Shown here piece by piece: positions 49,348 to 59,600 of a stretch of 64,000 nucleotides of DNA; positions within the stretch are counted from its first letter, which is position 1, and every line of letters starts with the position of its first letter. The position numbers and the translations under genes were made by a program. The notes below the pieces were generated by a model that saw only the letters and a list, made by a program, of their open reading frames with translations, did not search any database and had not been told where the DNA came from. The stretch comes from Polaribacter cellanae (GTDB taxonomy: Bacteria; Bacteroidota; Bacteroidia; Flavobacteriales; Flavobacteriaceae): NCBI RefSeq assembly GCF_017569185.1, contig NZ_CP071869.1, positions 2,842,001 to 2,906,000 on the forward strand. Reading direction: 5' to 3'.

Positions 49348-50700
49348 ATGACCTTCGAAGATTTAGACTTATCTAAACAACTCCATTACGCAATTGAAGA
49401 TTTGGGTTTTGAGACACCAACTCCAATTCAAGAACAAGCATTTTCTGTAGTAAGATCAGGAAAAGATGTTGTGGGAATTGCGCAAACAGGTACAGGAAAA
49501 ACCTTTGCGTACATGTTGCCAATTCTTCGAGATTTAAAGTTTTCTAAGCAACAACATCCAAGAATTTTGGTATTGGTACCTACTCGCGAGCTGGTTTTAC
49601 AAGTGGTAGATGAGATTGAGAAATTAGCAACATATATTAATGTTCGTGTTTTAGGAGTTTATGGTGGTACAAACATCAACACCCAAAAACAAGCCATTTT
49701 ACAGGGGCAAGATATTATTGTGGCAACTCCAGGACGTTTGTACGATTTAGGGTTGAGCAATGCTTTAAAGCTAAAATCGATTCAGAAATTGGTGATAGAT
49801 GAAGTAGATGTAATGTTAGATTTAGGTTTTCGTTTTCAATTGATGAATATTTTTGACATTATTCCAGAAAGAAGGCAAAACATACTGTTTTCTGCAACTA
49901 TGACAGAAGATGTAGATCATTTAATTTACGATTTCTTTAAAAATCCTGAGAAAATTTCGGTGGCAGTTAGTGGAACTCCGTTAGATAATATCGAACAAGT
50001 TTCTTATAATATTCCTAATTTTTTTACAAAGGTAAACTTATTACATCATCTTTTAAGAGACAAGGAAATCTATAGCAAAGTGTTGATTTTTGTTGGTTTC
50101 AAAAGAACTGCAGATTTGCTATTTAAGCATTTAGAAGAAGTTTTTAATGATGAAATGTGTGTAATCCATTCCAATAAAACACAAAATTATAGAATTCGTT
50201 CTATAAGACAGTTTGATGAAGGGAAAAACCGAATTTTGTTAGCTACAGATGTAATGGCTCGTGGATTAGATTTTGAGAATGTTTCGCACGTAATTAATTT
50301 TGATACGCCAGATTTTCCTGAAAATTACATGCATAGAATTGGTAGAACTGGTCGTGCAGAAAAAGCAGGAAAAACATTATTATTCTCTACAGAAAAAGAG
50401 CAAGAAAGCAAGCAGAAAATAGAAAAATTAATGAATTACAAAATTCCTGTTTTGGAACTTCCAGAAGCAGTAGAGATTTCGAAATTGTTAACCGAAGACG
50501 AACGACCAAGAGAAGATCAAGGCATTTCTAAAAACAGAACTGGTTTAGAATATGTTCCTGGACCTGCTTTTCATGAAAAAAGTGAAAAGAATAGTAAAAC
50601 CAACCAAGGTGGTTCTTACAGAAGAGAAATTGCAAAGAAATATAAGAAGCCAAAAACGCGTGGCGATAAAAATTACAACAAAAGAAACAAGAAAAAATAA
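49348..50700 (+). CDS. DEAD-box family ATP-dependent RNA helicase with DEVD motif II
   Basis: This 450-residue protein has Q motif TPIQEQAF, motif I AQTGTGKT, Ia PTRELVLQ, Ib ATPGRL, motif II VIDEVDVMLDLGF (the usual DEAD is DEVD here), III SAT, V RGLDFENV and VI HRIGRTGR. The C-terminal tail (about 405-450) is basic, ending KTRGDKNYNKRNKKK, as in RhlE-type helicases that aid ribosome assembly or RNA decay. The function is unlikely to be lost because the second and fourth acidic positions are intact. A small unknown gene follows 8 bases later. Confidence 0.92.
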   Translation: MTFEDLDLSKQLHYAIEDLGFETPTPIQEQAFSVVRSGKDVVGIAQTGTGKTFAYMLPILRDLKFSKQQHPRILVLVPTRELVLQVVDEIEKLATYINVRVLGVYGGTNINTQKQAILQGQDIIVATPGRLYDLGLSNALKLKSIQKLVIDEVDVMLDLGFRFQLMNIFDIIPERRQNILFSATMTEDVDHLIYDFFKNPEKISVAVSGTPLDNIEQVSYNIPNFFTKVNLLHHLLRDKEIYSKVLIFVGFKRTADLLFKHLEEVFNDEMCVIHSNKTQNYRIRSIRQFDEGKNRILLATDVMARGLDFENVSHVINFDTPDFPENYMHRIGRTGRAEKAGKTLLFSTEKEQESKQKIEKLMNYKIPVLELPEAVEISKLLTEDERPREDQGISKNRTGLEYVPGPAFHEKSEKNSKTNQGGSYRREIAKKYKKPKTRGDKNYNKRNKKK

Positions 50701-50708
50701 GAACAGTA

Positions 50709-51074
50709 ATGCAAGTTTTAACAGCGCAAGAATTGCATAATTTGGCAATGAATATTGTAGGAGAGAAGCTCGAAAAAATGGGGTATGAGTTTCAAGCAAT
50801 TAATAGTACTTTAAAAAGACATCCGCAATTTGTATTGTTTAAAAAAGGAGAACCTACCATTTTTGTTTTGGTAAAAGCGACTAACAATATCCAAAACCCG
50901 AATAATTACGATGTTTTATGGATGGAAACATTTAAAGAACACGCAAAAAAGCAAAACGCAAAAGTTTGGTTTGCAGGAGTTGGAATCGCAAATTCAGCAA
51001 GTGTAGAAACGCCCGTTTTTAAAGACCAGCCTTATTATGTTGCTTTCGAAGATTTTATTAAAATTTTAGAGTAG
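50709..51074 (+). CDS. Conserved flavobacterial protein of unknown function, 121 residues
   Basis: The protein is compact and lacks a signal peptide. It begins MQVLTAQELHNLAMNIVGEKLEKMGYEF and continues with HPQFVLFKKGEPTIFVLVKATNN, YDVLWMETFKEHAKKQNAKVWFAGVG. The alternation of a long helix, strands with FVLVKA, and a late helix resembles a small endonuclease-like or sensory fold, but no catalytic motif is certain. Database entries for similar proteins sometimes carry an Na+-translocating NADH-quinone reductase label, which nothing in the sequence supports. It is 8 bases after the helicase gene, so cotranscribed. Confidence 0.7.
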   Translation: MQVLTAQELHNLAMNIVGEKLEKMGYEFQAINSTLKRHPQFVLFKKGEPTIFVLVKATNNIQNPNNYDVLWMETFKEHAKKQNAKVWFAGVGIANSASVETPVFKDQPYYVAFEDFIKILE

Positions 51075-51178
51075 CGTTTTTTATATTAAAATTATCCTTT
51101 CCTCTTTTTTGAAAGATTTAAACAGAAAAAGACCTTTTAAGTTTAGTTGCTTTATTAAAATGTTAATAATAAGATATT

Positions 51179-51206
51179 TAGTTTTCTTTAGTTTTCTTTA
51201 GTTTTC
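51179..51206. repeat. Tandem TAGTTTTCTT decamers at the end of lycopene cyclase
   Basis: Two full units TAGTTTTCTT (51179-51188, 51189-51198) and a partial third (51199-51206) run across the lycopene cyclase stop codon (51190-51188), so the array spans the gene's last codons, which read TKEN then stop. Confidence 0.7.
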
Positions 51207-52342
51207 AATTGCTTAATCCCAGAAACCAAAAATGGTTTTAAAGGCAGGGTTTTCATAATAGAAATATCTTCTAAAATGGTGCTTTCATTTCCTAAAAAAG
51301 CCAATATTTTTTCTGCGGATATTTTTTTAAACATTTTTGTAAAAATATCTTTTCCTGTTAGTTTTTTTGATAGTAAAACATCAATTAGGGTTCTGTCGTA
51401 CCAATTAAACTTTTTTTGAGTAAACGATAATGGGCGATTTGGATTTTTATCAACCTTTAAATTTGCTACAATTTCAACAACATTTTTTTGGATAAATTGA
51501 AACGTGTAGCCACTACTTGCTTTTGTAAAACCACCAGCAGTTCCTAGATTTATGATGTTTTTCTCTGGATTATGCTCGAATTTTGCCAAAGACATGGGTA
51601 TAACTCCAAATTCTTCGTGCGTAATCTCATAATCATTAATATTTAATTCTTGGCTAATGTATTTTTGTAACTCCAAAGAATATTTTTCTTTTTCCAATAG
51701 AGTAGGGCTAAATAAGGTATATTCCACCAAAGCTTCCGTTTTTGAGGTGGGTAAAACATACATAAAAGTGGCGCCATTTTCTTGTGAAAGTCTAAAATCC
51801 ATCAAACGACCAACTTCAGGATTAAAAGAAGGTTTTTCGGTTTTAATAACCCAACCTTTAAAATGTTGTAAAAGTGAATTTTCCTCAGTTATTTTAGGGT
51901 TGAAAATACTTGTAGAATTAAAAATATAGTTTGCAAAATAAGAAGTATTTTCTGTTTTTAAAATTGCTGAATTTTCATCAGAATTAATAGAAATAATGTT
52001 TTTTTGTAAGAAAGTTACATTGCTAAACTTCTTTGCAGAATCAAGTACAAAGTTGTAAAAATCAATTCCTTGAATCATTTTATAAGTGTAAGCACCCAAG
52101 TCTAATTTTTCTTCAAAATCGGTAGATAAAAACTCTAAAGTGTTCCATTTTGCGTGGACAATCGATTCGAATAAACCAGGTTCTTTTTCCCAATAACACC
52201 AAGTTCTATCGTTGTTTTTTTTATCATCTTTATCCACCATTAAAATAGAACGATTCTGTAGAACAGGATCTTGCAAAAGACGATACAAGAGACTTAAACC
52301 TGCACAACCAGCACCAGCAATTATGTAATCGTATTTTACCAT
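51188..52342 (-). CDS. crtY: Lycopene beta-cyclase
   Basis: This 384-residue FAD-dependent cyclase has the N-terminal dinucleotide motif YDYIIAGAGCAGLSLLYRLL, NDRTWCYWEKEPG, and the C-terminal NLGTAGGFTKASSGYTFQFIQKN typical of the CrtY family. It closes the ends of lycopene to beta-carotene, the precursor of zeaxanthin in flavobacterial yellow pigments. No other crt gene is adjacent. The length is typical. The stop lies in a decamer repeat. Confidence 0.92.
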   Translation of the reverse strand: MVKYDYIIAGAGCAGLSLLYRLLQDPVLQNRSILMVDKDDKKNNDRTWCYWEKEPGLFESIVHAKWNTLEFLSTDFEEKLDLGAYTYKMIQGIDFYNFVLDSAKKFSNVTFLQKNIISINSDENSAILKTENTSYFANYIFNSTSIFNPKITEENSLLQHFKGWVIKTEKPSFNPEVGRLMDFRLSQENGATFMYVLPTSKTEALVEYTLFSPTLLEKEKYSLELQKYISQELNINDYEITHEEFGVIPMSLAKFEHNPEKNIINLGTAGGFTKASSGYTFQFIQKNVVEIVANLKVDKNPNRPLSFTQKKFNWYDRTLIDVLLSKKLTGKDIFTKMFKKISAEKILAFLGNESTILEDISIMKTLPLKPFLVSGIKQLKTKEN

Positions 52343-52344
52343 TG

Positions 52345-52830
52345 TTATTTTAAAAATCGGCTATACCAACTGTTTTCAATCGCCACTTCCCAATGGTTTT
52401 CGAATTCTTGTTTTGTAGTAATTAAATTGTCGAAAACAATTGTTTTGGCAGTAACAGCTTTGTTTTTTAATAGTTTTTTAAAGTCTTTTAACTCTTTGTA
52501 TTGTACAAACTTACCTTGTTTAAAACAAACATTCATTTTGTCTAAAAGTGCTACATTATAGGTTTGTTGCAATTCTATAATAAATACGACAGAAGTGTCT
52601 ATGTCTTTGCTAGTAAGTGTTGTGGTAATATCGTCTGCAGTTAAAATGATAAAACGATTGTATAAAATTTTATAAGAAGCTTTAAAATCTTCGTTTTCTG
52701 CTTTCCAAGTTTCTACGAAGTTTTTCACTTTTCGTTCAACTTCTTCAATTTCATTGGCATAAAATTTTCTGCTCGATGGATAAATCCACACTTTTGCATC
52801 TTCTGGAATCGAATCGAATTCTACTAACAT
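52345..52830 (-). CDS. Conserved Bacteroidetes protein of unknown function, 161 residues
   Basis: Highlights are VWIYPSSRKFYANEIEEVERKVKNFVETW near the N-terminus, YNRFIILTADD, and the C-terminal NHWEVAIENSWYSRFLK. I recall similar proteins being labelled ABC transporter ATPase in databases, but there is no Walker A or B and no ABC signature, so that label is unsupported. It has no signal peptide. It ends 2 bases before lycopene cyclase starts, so it shares its transcript and possibly its regulation. Confidence 0.7.
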   Translation of the reverse strand: MLVEFDSIPEDAKVWIYPSSRKFYANEIEEVERKVKNFVETWKAENEDFKASYKILYNRFIILTADDITTTLTSKDIDTSVVFIIELQQTYNVALLDKMNVCFKQGKFVQYKELKDFKKLLKNKAVTAKTIVFDNLITTKQEFENHWEVAIENSWYSRFLK

Positions 52831-52866
52831 CGTTTTACTTTTGTAAGTACAAATATAACCAAAAGA

Positions 52867-52899
52867 AAAACCGTAAGCTTCATTTAAGTTTACGGTTTT
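52867..52899 (-). terminator. Terminator of the thioredoxin-like gene
   Basis: AAAACCGTAA (52867-52876) pairs with TTACGGTTTT (52890-52899), with more pairing inside (CTT/AAG). On the minus strand a TTTTTCTTTT tract follows. It lies between two minus-strand genes. Confidence 0.75.
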
Positions 52900-53043
52900 A
52901 ATCTATTTATTTTTAAGGGTTTTGCGCTTTAATAATTATTGCCTAAAATTCTGAAGAGTTTTTGACTTAATAAGTTGTTTGCTTACTTAGTCTTTGTCGC
53001 AAAATATTACAATAACAAAATAACTAACTAGCAAATTGCTTTG

Positions 53044-53655
53044 CTAAACTTCTTTAGAAACAGCGTTTTTAGCCAGTGCAATAAAATCGTCTTGTACGCT
53101 TTTGCCTTTGTCTTTGTTGTACCAAACCTGTAAATCTTCTTTAAATTGGGTATCTAAACTTCCGTTTTCGGCTTTATAATCTGCCACCATTTTTGTGGCT
53201 ACAGTTGGTCTTGGTCCCCAGGTAAAAATTACATTATTATTTGTGTCTAAAGCAATTAATTTAGGAATTGCTCTACCATTATTGGTTAAAAACAAGTCCA
53301 TCAATTCTAAATTCTCGTCCCTTAAAACTATTTTTAAGTCAATTTTTGGATTTATTTCTGCAATTTTATTAATTACTGGTAAATTTTGTGCGGCATCTCC
53401 ACACCAACCTTCTGTAATTACCAACCAAGTTTGTGGTTCTTGTATTTTTTTAAACTCCTGTACTGTTTCATCATAAATTTTAATGGTTTTGTCTAAACGT
53501 TTCATTCTTCTGTCGTTTAACAAACTGTAATTTGTTAAAGCTGCAGATTGTTCTGGCCCTGTAGATTTTCCTTCGGAAAGTAAATCGCTAATTAATGTTC
53601 TATATTTATGGTAAGACAATGTCTTTACTAAGCTTTTTCCTATAATTTCTCTCAT
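53044..53655 (-). CDS. Thioredoxin-fold protein with WCGDA in place of WCxxC
   Basis: This 203-residue protein has an N-terminal helical region (about 1-75), then a thioredoxin-like domain with TWLVITEGWCGDAAQNLPVINKIAEINPKIDLKIVLRDENLELM and NNGRAIPKLIALD, which includes the cis-proline segment. The active site reads W-C-G-D-A, lacking the second cysteine, so it cannot form the usual disulfide by itself; a monothiol or adaptor role is possible. No signal peptide is seen. A terminator follows. This is the Thioredoxin_9 type of family found in Bacteroidetes. Confidence 0.82.
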   Translation of the reverse strand: MREIIGKSLVKTLSYHKYRTLISDLLSEGKSTGPEQSAALTNYSLLNDRRMKRLDKTIKIYDETVQEFKKIQEPQTWLVITEGWCGDAAQNLPVINKIAEINPKIDLKIVLRDENLELMDLFLTNNGRAIPKLIALDTNNNVIFTWGPRPTVATKMVADYKAENGSLDTQFKEDLQVWYNKDKGKSVQDDFIALAKNAVSKEV

Positions 53656-53717
53656 AATAAATAATACTAAATTCTTTAGTTTAGACGAAGTTTGTGCATA
53701 AACTTACAAAAGCGGTT

Positions 53718-54659
53718 TTACTGTTTTAGGTTTTTAAGAATGTCTATTGTCATCGAAGATAAATCGAATTCGTGTTTCCAGTTCCAGTCTTTTCTTGCTT
53801 TGGAATCGTCAATGGAAGAAGGCCAACTGTTTGCAATTTGTTGTCTAAAATCTGGTTTATATGAAATTGTAAAATTGGGAATGTGTTTTTTAATTTCAGA
53901 TGCAATTTCTTCTGGAGTAAAATCGATTGCAGCTAAATTGTAAGAAGATCTAATTTTAACATCTTCTTTTTTTGCTTGCATTAATTGTATGGTTGCATTT
54001 ACAGCATCGCTCATATACATCATTGGTAAACGCGTTTTTTCAGATAAAAAACATTCGTAATTTCCATTTTCTACTGCTTTAAAATAAATATCTACAGCAT
54101 AATCTGTGGTGCCTCCACCAGGTTTTGTTTTCCAAGAAATAATTCCAGGATAACGCAAACTACGAACATCTACACCAAATTTTTTGTGATAATAATTACA
54201 CCAAAACTCGCCAGAAATTTTACTAATTCCGTAAACTGTAGTAGGTTCCATAACTGTTTTTTGAGGTGTATTTTCTTTTGGGGTTGTTGGCCCAAAAACA
54301 GCGATAGAACTTGGCCAATACACTTGTTTTATGTGTTTTTCTTTTGCTAGATCTAAAACAGCCAAAAGAGAAGTCATATTTAAATCCCAAGCTTTTTGTG
54401 GAAATTTTTCTGCAGTTGCAGATAGCATTGCCGCTAACAAATAAACCTGAGAAACTTTATACTTTTTTACCATTTTTAAAATGGTTTCTTTGTCTGTGGC
54501 ATCAATAATTTCAAAAGGGCCAGAAACCATCATATCTTTATTTCCTTCTTTTATATCGGAAGCAATTACGTTGTTGTTTCCATAAATAGATCGTAGTTTT
54601 TGGGTTAGTTCGTTACCAATTTGTCCACTTGCCCCTAAAATTAAGATGCTTTCACTCAT
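53718..54659 (-). CDS. SDR/epimerase-like NAD-dependent L-threonine 3-dehydrogenase family protein
   Basis: This 313-residue extended SDR has the NAD motif LILGASGQIGNELTQKL, the catalytic YxxxK in TTVYGISKISGEFW (Tyr about 148), and the signature RYPGIISWKTKPGGGTTDYAVDIYFKAV. Proteins with this signature include the short-chain-type L-threonine dehydrogenase described from Flavobacterium frigidimaris, which oxidises threonine to 2-amino-3-ketobutyrate. UDP-sugar epimerase activity is less likely from the GGGTTDYA segment. It lies 62 bases upstream of the thioredoxin-like gene on the same strand. Confidence 0.85.
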   Translation of the reverse strand: MSESILILGASGQIGNELTQKLRSIYGNNNVIASDIKEGNKDMMVSGPFEIIDATDKETILKMVKKYKVSQVYLLAAMLSATAEKFPQKAWDLNMTSLLAVLDLAKEKHIKQVYWPSSIAVFGPTTPKENTPQKTVMEPTTVYGISKISGEFWCNYYHKKFGVDVRSLRYPGIISWKTKPGGGTTDYAVDIYFKAVENGNYECFLSEKTRLPMMYMSDAVNATIQLMQAKKEDVKIRSSYNLAAIDFTPEEIASEIKKHIPNFTISYKPDFRQQIANSWPSSIDDSKARKDWNWKHEFDLSSMTIDILKNLKQ

Positions 54660-54835
54660 ATCTTTATTTCGAATTTAAATCAATAACAAAGGTACTTATT
54701 TAAGTATTCGTAAAAAACATTCACTGAACTAATTATTTGATAAAATTAAAAGTTCATTTTTTTGATTTGTTAGTATTTTCTTAAAATGTATTTGTGTATT
54801 TTTAAATTATGTATTTTTACGGCTTAAATTAAATT

Positions 54836-55471
54836 GTGAAATATCTAATCTTTTTACTGTTAAGTGTTTTTGTGATTTCTTGTGGAAATAAAACCCAAGG
54901 TAATACAGATGTAGAAAAAGCAAAACCTTTAATGCGTGTTTTAAAAAAGCACCAAGCAACTGTTAATGTTAAACCAGTTTTTTTAAAAGAAGTCGAAAAC
55001 TGGCAAGAATTAAAGGAAATAGATTCCTTTTTTGTTAAATTTAGAGAAATATCTCCAAACGAAGCCTTAAGCAATGCTTTAGAATTAAGAGATTTGGTAA
55101 AAAGTTTAAAGGACAGTGTAACACCTACTTTATTCGATACGCCTTCTTTTAAAACTCGTGTAAATATTTTATACAACGAATGTTTACGTTTGGCAGATTT
55201 AACGCTAATTTCTGCCATTAAAGCTACTGAAATAAACAAACAGGTAGATAAAACAATTGATGCGTTTTCGGCAGTAAATACCAAAATAAACACCATTTTA
55301 ACCAAAAAGAAATTCGAAGACGAGATAGATGTTAAAATCGATTACATTGGTTTAGATACTACAAAAATAGATAGCGTTTCAAGAAAAACTATTAATTTAC
55401 GTTCTAAAGAAAAATTACTTGATAAAGATAATTTAGAAGAAATTTATAAGGAAAGACAACAGCAATTATGA
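54836..55471 (+). CDS. Lipoprotein of unknown function, 211 residues
   Basis: The start is GTG at 54836. The N-terminus is a lipoprotein signal (KYLIFLLLSVFVISCGNK, lipobox ISCG). The body is mostly helical and charged with coiled-coil-like heptads (about 70-160), e.g. ALSNALELRDLVKSLKDSV and DLTLISAIKATEINKQVDKTIDAF. No family is recognised. Its last four bases overlap the next gene (ATGA), so it is operonic with the SnoaL-like lipoprotein. Confidence 0.75.
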   Translation: MKYLIFLLLSVFVISCGNKTQGNTDVEKAKPLMRVLKKHQATVNVKPVFLKEVENWQELKEIDSFFVKFREISPNEALSNALELRDLVKSLKDSVTPTLFDTPSFKTRVNILYNECLRLADLTLISAIKATEINKQVDKTIDAFSAVNTKINTILTKKKFEDEIDVKIDYIGLDTTKIDSVSRKTINLRSKEKLLDKDNLEEIYKERQQQL

Positions 55472-55989
55472 GAAACGCGATTCTATACTCACTTTTTTTT
55501 ATGTTTATAACAACAGGTTGTAATTCTTTAAAAATTGAAAAACCTTTAGATAAAACAGCAATTAAAAGAAAAATAAACACACTGTTAACAAACTGGCACA
55601 AAGCTGCAGCAGAAGCCAATTTCGATAATTATTTTGGAGTCTTGGATAGTGTTTCTATTTATATTGGAACTGCTGGCGAGGAAAATTGGACAAAAGAGGA
55701 ATTTGCCAACTTTAGCAAACCATATTTCGATCGTGGAAAAGCGTGGAGTTTTACCACTTTAGAGCGTAATATTTATGTGAATAAAGATGGTGATTTTGTT
55801 TGGTTTGACGAATTATTAAACACGTGGATGGGCACCTGTAGGGGTTCTGGAGTTTTAGAAAAAACAAGTAATTCTTGGAAAATAAAGCATTATGTTTTGT
55901 CGGTTGTAATTCCAAATAACGATATTCAAAAGGTTATAGAAGCTAAGAAAAAGAACGATTCTGTTTTTTTGAAAAAATTTGATAAATAG
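55468..55989 (+). CDS. SnoaL/NTF2-like lipoprotein
   Basis: This 173-residue protein has a lipoprotein signal (MRNAILYSLFFMFITTGCNS, lipobox TGC). The rest matches the NTF2-like/SnoaL (DUF4440) fold: KRKINTLLTNWHKAAAEANFDNYFGVLDSVSIYIGTAGEENWTKEEF, then VWFDELLNTWMGTCRGSGVLEKTSNSWKIKHYVLSVVIPN. Such small cone-shaped domains bind or isomerise small molecules; the role here is unknown. It is coupled by a four-base overlap to the preceding lipoprotein. Confidence 0.8.
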   Translation: MRNAILYSLFFMFITTGCNSLKIEKPLDKTAIKRKINTLLTNWHKAAAEANFDNYFGVLDSVSIYIGTAGEENWTKEEFANFSKPYFDRGKAWSFTTLERNIYVNKDGDFVWFDELLNTWMGTCRGSGVLEKTSNSWKIKHYVLSVVIPNNDIQKVIEAKKKNDSVFLKKFDK

Positions 55990-56092
55990 TTTTTGCAGCT
56001 ACTTTCTAGTTGTTATTCTGAAAAGAATCTTGCACATTATTTTTACTTTTTCTTGAGACGTTTGTAATGTAGCAAGAAAAAATATTTGTAAG

Positions 56093-56575
56093 TTAAGAAA
56101 CAGTTTCATTTACGACTTTGTAAATCAGCTCATTTTCAAAACCTTTTCGTATTAGAAAGTCGATTAGTTTTTTCTTTCTTTTAAAAATGTTTGGCTCAGA
56201 AATTAAGGCATTTTTATTCTCTGTGATTTGGTAAATAGTTTTAATATATTCGGTTTCGTTAATTTCTTTTAAGGCCGTTTTAATATTGTAAGTAGAAATG
56301 TCTCTAAATTTCAATTCTCTAACAATTCGTTGTTTTCCCCAGTTTTTTATGCGGAATTTTCCACGAGCAAAATTTTTACAAAAGCGTTCTTCATTTAAAA
56401 AATTATCTTTCATTAAACTTAAAAGAATTATTTCTTTGGCCTCAGGAATTAAATTATAATCACGCATTTTTTGTTCCACTTCTTTGTGGCATCTATCTTG
56501 ATATACGCAGTAGTTTTCTAGTTTACGTTTGATTTCTTCAACCGTAAAAGATTTTTTCTTTTGTTTAAACATCAT
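56093..56575 (-). CDS. recX: RecX-family regulatory protein
   Basis: This 160-residue, all-helical basic protein has repeated three-helix RecX units: SFTVEEIKRKLENYCVYQDRCHKEVEQKMRDYNL, then ILLSLMKDNFLNEERFCKNFARGKFRIKNWGKQRIVRELKFRDISTYNI. RecX binds RecA filaments and blocks RecA function. recA is not adjacent here. The gene follows the efflux operon terminator and has its own transcription start somewhere upstream of 56575. Confidence 0.88.
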   Translation of the reverse strand: MMFKQKKKSFTVEEIKRKLENYCVYQDRCHKEVEQKMRDYNLIPEAKEIILLSLMKDNFLNEERFCKNFARGKFRIKNWGKQRIVRELKFRDISTYNIKTALKEINETEYIKTIYQITENKNALISEPNIFKRKKKLIDFLIRKGFENELIYKVVNETVS

Positions 56576-56588
56576 TGTCGAAAATACA

Positions 56589-56622
56589 AAAAAGGCTAAA
56601 ATTTTTATAATTTCAGCCTTTT
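56589..56622 (-). terminator. Terminator of the efflux operon
   Basis: AAAAGGCTAAAATT pairs with AATTTCAGCCTTTT (about 56589-56620) with one mismatch. On the minus strand the A-run at 56588-56592 gives a T-run. It lies between the RND gene end (56644) and the recX start (56575). Confidence 0.75.
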
Positions 56623-56643
56623 TTTCTATAAAATTATTAGAAT

Positions 56644-59600
56644 TTAAATTTGATTTTTCTCATCCAACCTTTTGTCCATATTAAATACCAATTCTTGGTT
56701 TTGTTTTTCTAATTGATGAGGTAATTTTCCTTTGATTCTCATCTTTAACTTTGTAATTAAGAAGAATAAAATAGGTACTACAATTAATGTTAAGAACGTT
56801 GCAATTAACAATCCGTAAATAACAGTTTTTGCTAAAGGACCCCAGAAAACAACATTGTCTCCACCCATATAAATGTTGGCATCAAATTCGCTAAACAGGG
56901 TAAAGAAGTTTATGTTTAAACCAATAGCTAAAGGTATTAGTCCTAGAATAGTGGTAATTGCAGTTAATAAAACAGGTCTTAAACGAGCTTTACCTGCTTT
57001 TACAATAGATTCGAATAGACTATTTAAGGGTAAATAATCTTCATTTGCAACATTGTCTTGTATTTTTCTTCTGTCTATTAATAATTGTGCGTAATCTAAC
57101 AAAACTACACCATTGTTTACTACAATTCCTGCGAGAGAAATAATACCAACCATGGTCATCATAATAACAAATGGCGCTCCAGAAATAACCAGACCTCCAA
57201 AGACTCCAATAAAACTTAAAAAAATGGCCAACATAATAATTCCTGGTTTAGAAACCGAATTAAATTGGAAAATTAAGATAAAGAAAATTAACATTAAACC
57301 CGTAAAAAAAGCACCAACCAAAAAGGTCATTTGCTTGTTTTGTTCTTCAATTTGTCCTGTATAATCGATTTTAATTCCTTTAGGCATGTCTTTAAAACTC
57401 TTCATTGAGTTTTGTATTCTTGCAACTACAGCTCCAGCATCTGTTTCTCCAGGAGAGAGTGCAGAATACACAGTTACTACTCTTTTTACATTTTTATGTT
57501 TAATGGCACTAAACCCAGAACTATTGGTTTGTTTTGCAACAGCAGAAACAGGAATTTCTTTAATTTTTCCAGTAGCTGGATCTCTAAACGTTATTTTTTG
57601 ATTAAAAACAGCGCTTTTATTATACCTGTCGTCTTCATTAAAACGAACATAAATATCGTAATCTTCTCCATCTTCTTTATAAATTCCTGCTTTATTTCCA
57701 AAAATAGCAGCTCTTAATTGTTGCCCAACTTGCCCTGTAGAAACACCTAATTCTCCGGCTTTTTTTCTATCTACTAGAACTTGCATTCCTGGTTTCGATT
57801 TATTTACATCTATCTTTAATTCATCTACACCAGAAATACTTTGCGTATTTAAATAATCTCGCATTCTTTCTGCTGTAAAAATTAATTCCTCGTAATCTTC
57901 ACCATTTAATTCAATATTAATGGGTGGTCCAGTTGGTGGTCCATTGGCATCTTTTTCTACTGAAATTAAAACTCCAGGATAAATACCAACCAAAGCTGCT
58001 TGTACTTTTTGGCGTAAAATTTCGCTATCTTCTCCACGTCTGTATTTATACTCACGCATGGAAGCTGTAATTTTTCCTTTGTGGGGCATTTCTGCGGAAG
58101 AACCTCCATCTGTTTGTGGGTTTCCTGCTCCTTCACCTACTTGAGAAATTGTACTTTCTACCAAGAAATTATAATCGCCATCTGTGTATTGATTTTGATT
58201 TAAAACACTGTAGACTTTTTGCTCAATTTCTTTGGTAATTTGGTTTGTTTTCTCGATATCTGTTCCTTCAGGATACTCGATATAAACAATAATTTGGTTT
58301 GGTTTGTTGTCTGGGAAAAACTCAATTTTGGTTCTTTGAGATTTAACAGACATTCCAAAACTCATAAAAGCTAAAATGAGTAAAACAAAAGTTCCTGTAA
58401 CTAAAACATAAGGTGTCCAGCCAGAGAGTGCTCTTTTTAGTTGTTTTTCATACCAGTTTTCTAAAGAAGCCAAGGTGTTTTTTTGAAAATTATTCGCTGC
58501 TTTTCTTAAAAACAATCTATATACCCACAACATAATCGCTGTAAATAGAATTAAAGTTCCTAAGGCATTGTATTCTCCTCCAAAGAAGAAAATTAACAAT
58601 CCAATTACTGCCATAATACTGGTTAATCGAATAATGCTTTTTAATGGCATGTCTTTGTCTTCTGTACTCATAAATTGAGAAACCAACACTGAGTTAAAAA
58701 ATATTGCTACAAATAAAGAGGAACCTAAAACAATCGACAAAGTAATTGGTAATATAACCATAAACTGTCCCATAATTCCTGGCCAAAGACCTAAAGGAAT
58801 AAATGCTGCGACTGTGGTTGCTGTAGAGATAATAATAGGAAATGCAATTTCTCCAATTCCTTTTTTGGCAGCTTCAATCCTGGTCATTCCTTCTTCGTCC
58901 ATTAATCTGTAGACGTTTTCTACCACCACAATTCCATTATCTACCAGCATTCCAAGTCCCATAATTAACCCGAAAAGTACCATTGTATTTAGGGTATAAC
59001 CCAAGCCTCCTAAAATCATTAAAGACATAAACATAGACATTGGTATGGCAAAACCTACGAAGATGGCGTTTTTAAATCCAAGGAAAAACATTAAAACAAT
59101 AACCACTAAAATAACTCCAAAAATAATGTTGTTTACCAAATCGTCTACTTGCCCAATTGTTTTTGGGGATTGATCGTTTGCAATTGTTACTTCTAAATCT
59201 TGTGGAAAATAATTTTGTTTTGCTTCTGTTACAATTTTGCCAATTTTATCTGCTGCAGCCACCATATTTTCGCCAGATCTTTTCTTAACATCTAACATTA
59301 CAACAGCTTCGCCATTTTCTCTTGCGTAGGTTGTTTTGTCTTTATCTCTAAAGAAAACTTCAGCAACATCTTTTAAGTAAATGGGATTCCCGTTTTCAGA
59401 CTTGATTACAAAATCTCCTAAATCGGATGGTTTTTCTATTTCACCAATAATTCTAATGGTTCTTCTTTGCTGACTTGTAATAAAATTACCAGCAGACATG
59501 GTTACATTTCCACGATTTATGGCGTTTGTAATGTCATCAAAACTGACTTTTGCGGCCATCATTTTATAAATATCTACAGCAACTTCTACTTCTTTTTCTT

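Noticed and set aside
50709..51074. Na+-translocating NADH-quinone reductase subunit F identity
   Set aside because: No flavin, NADH or Fe-S cluster motif; the protein is far too short.
52345..52830. ABC transporter ATPase identity
   Set aside because: No Walker A, Walker B or ABC signature is present.
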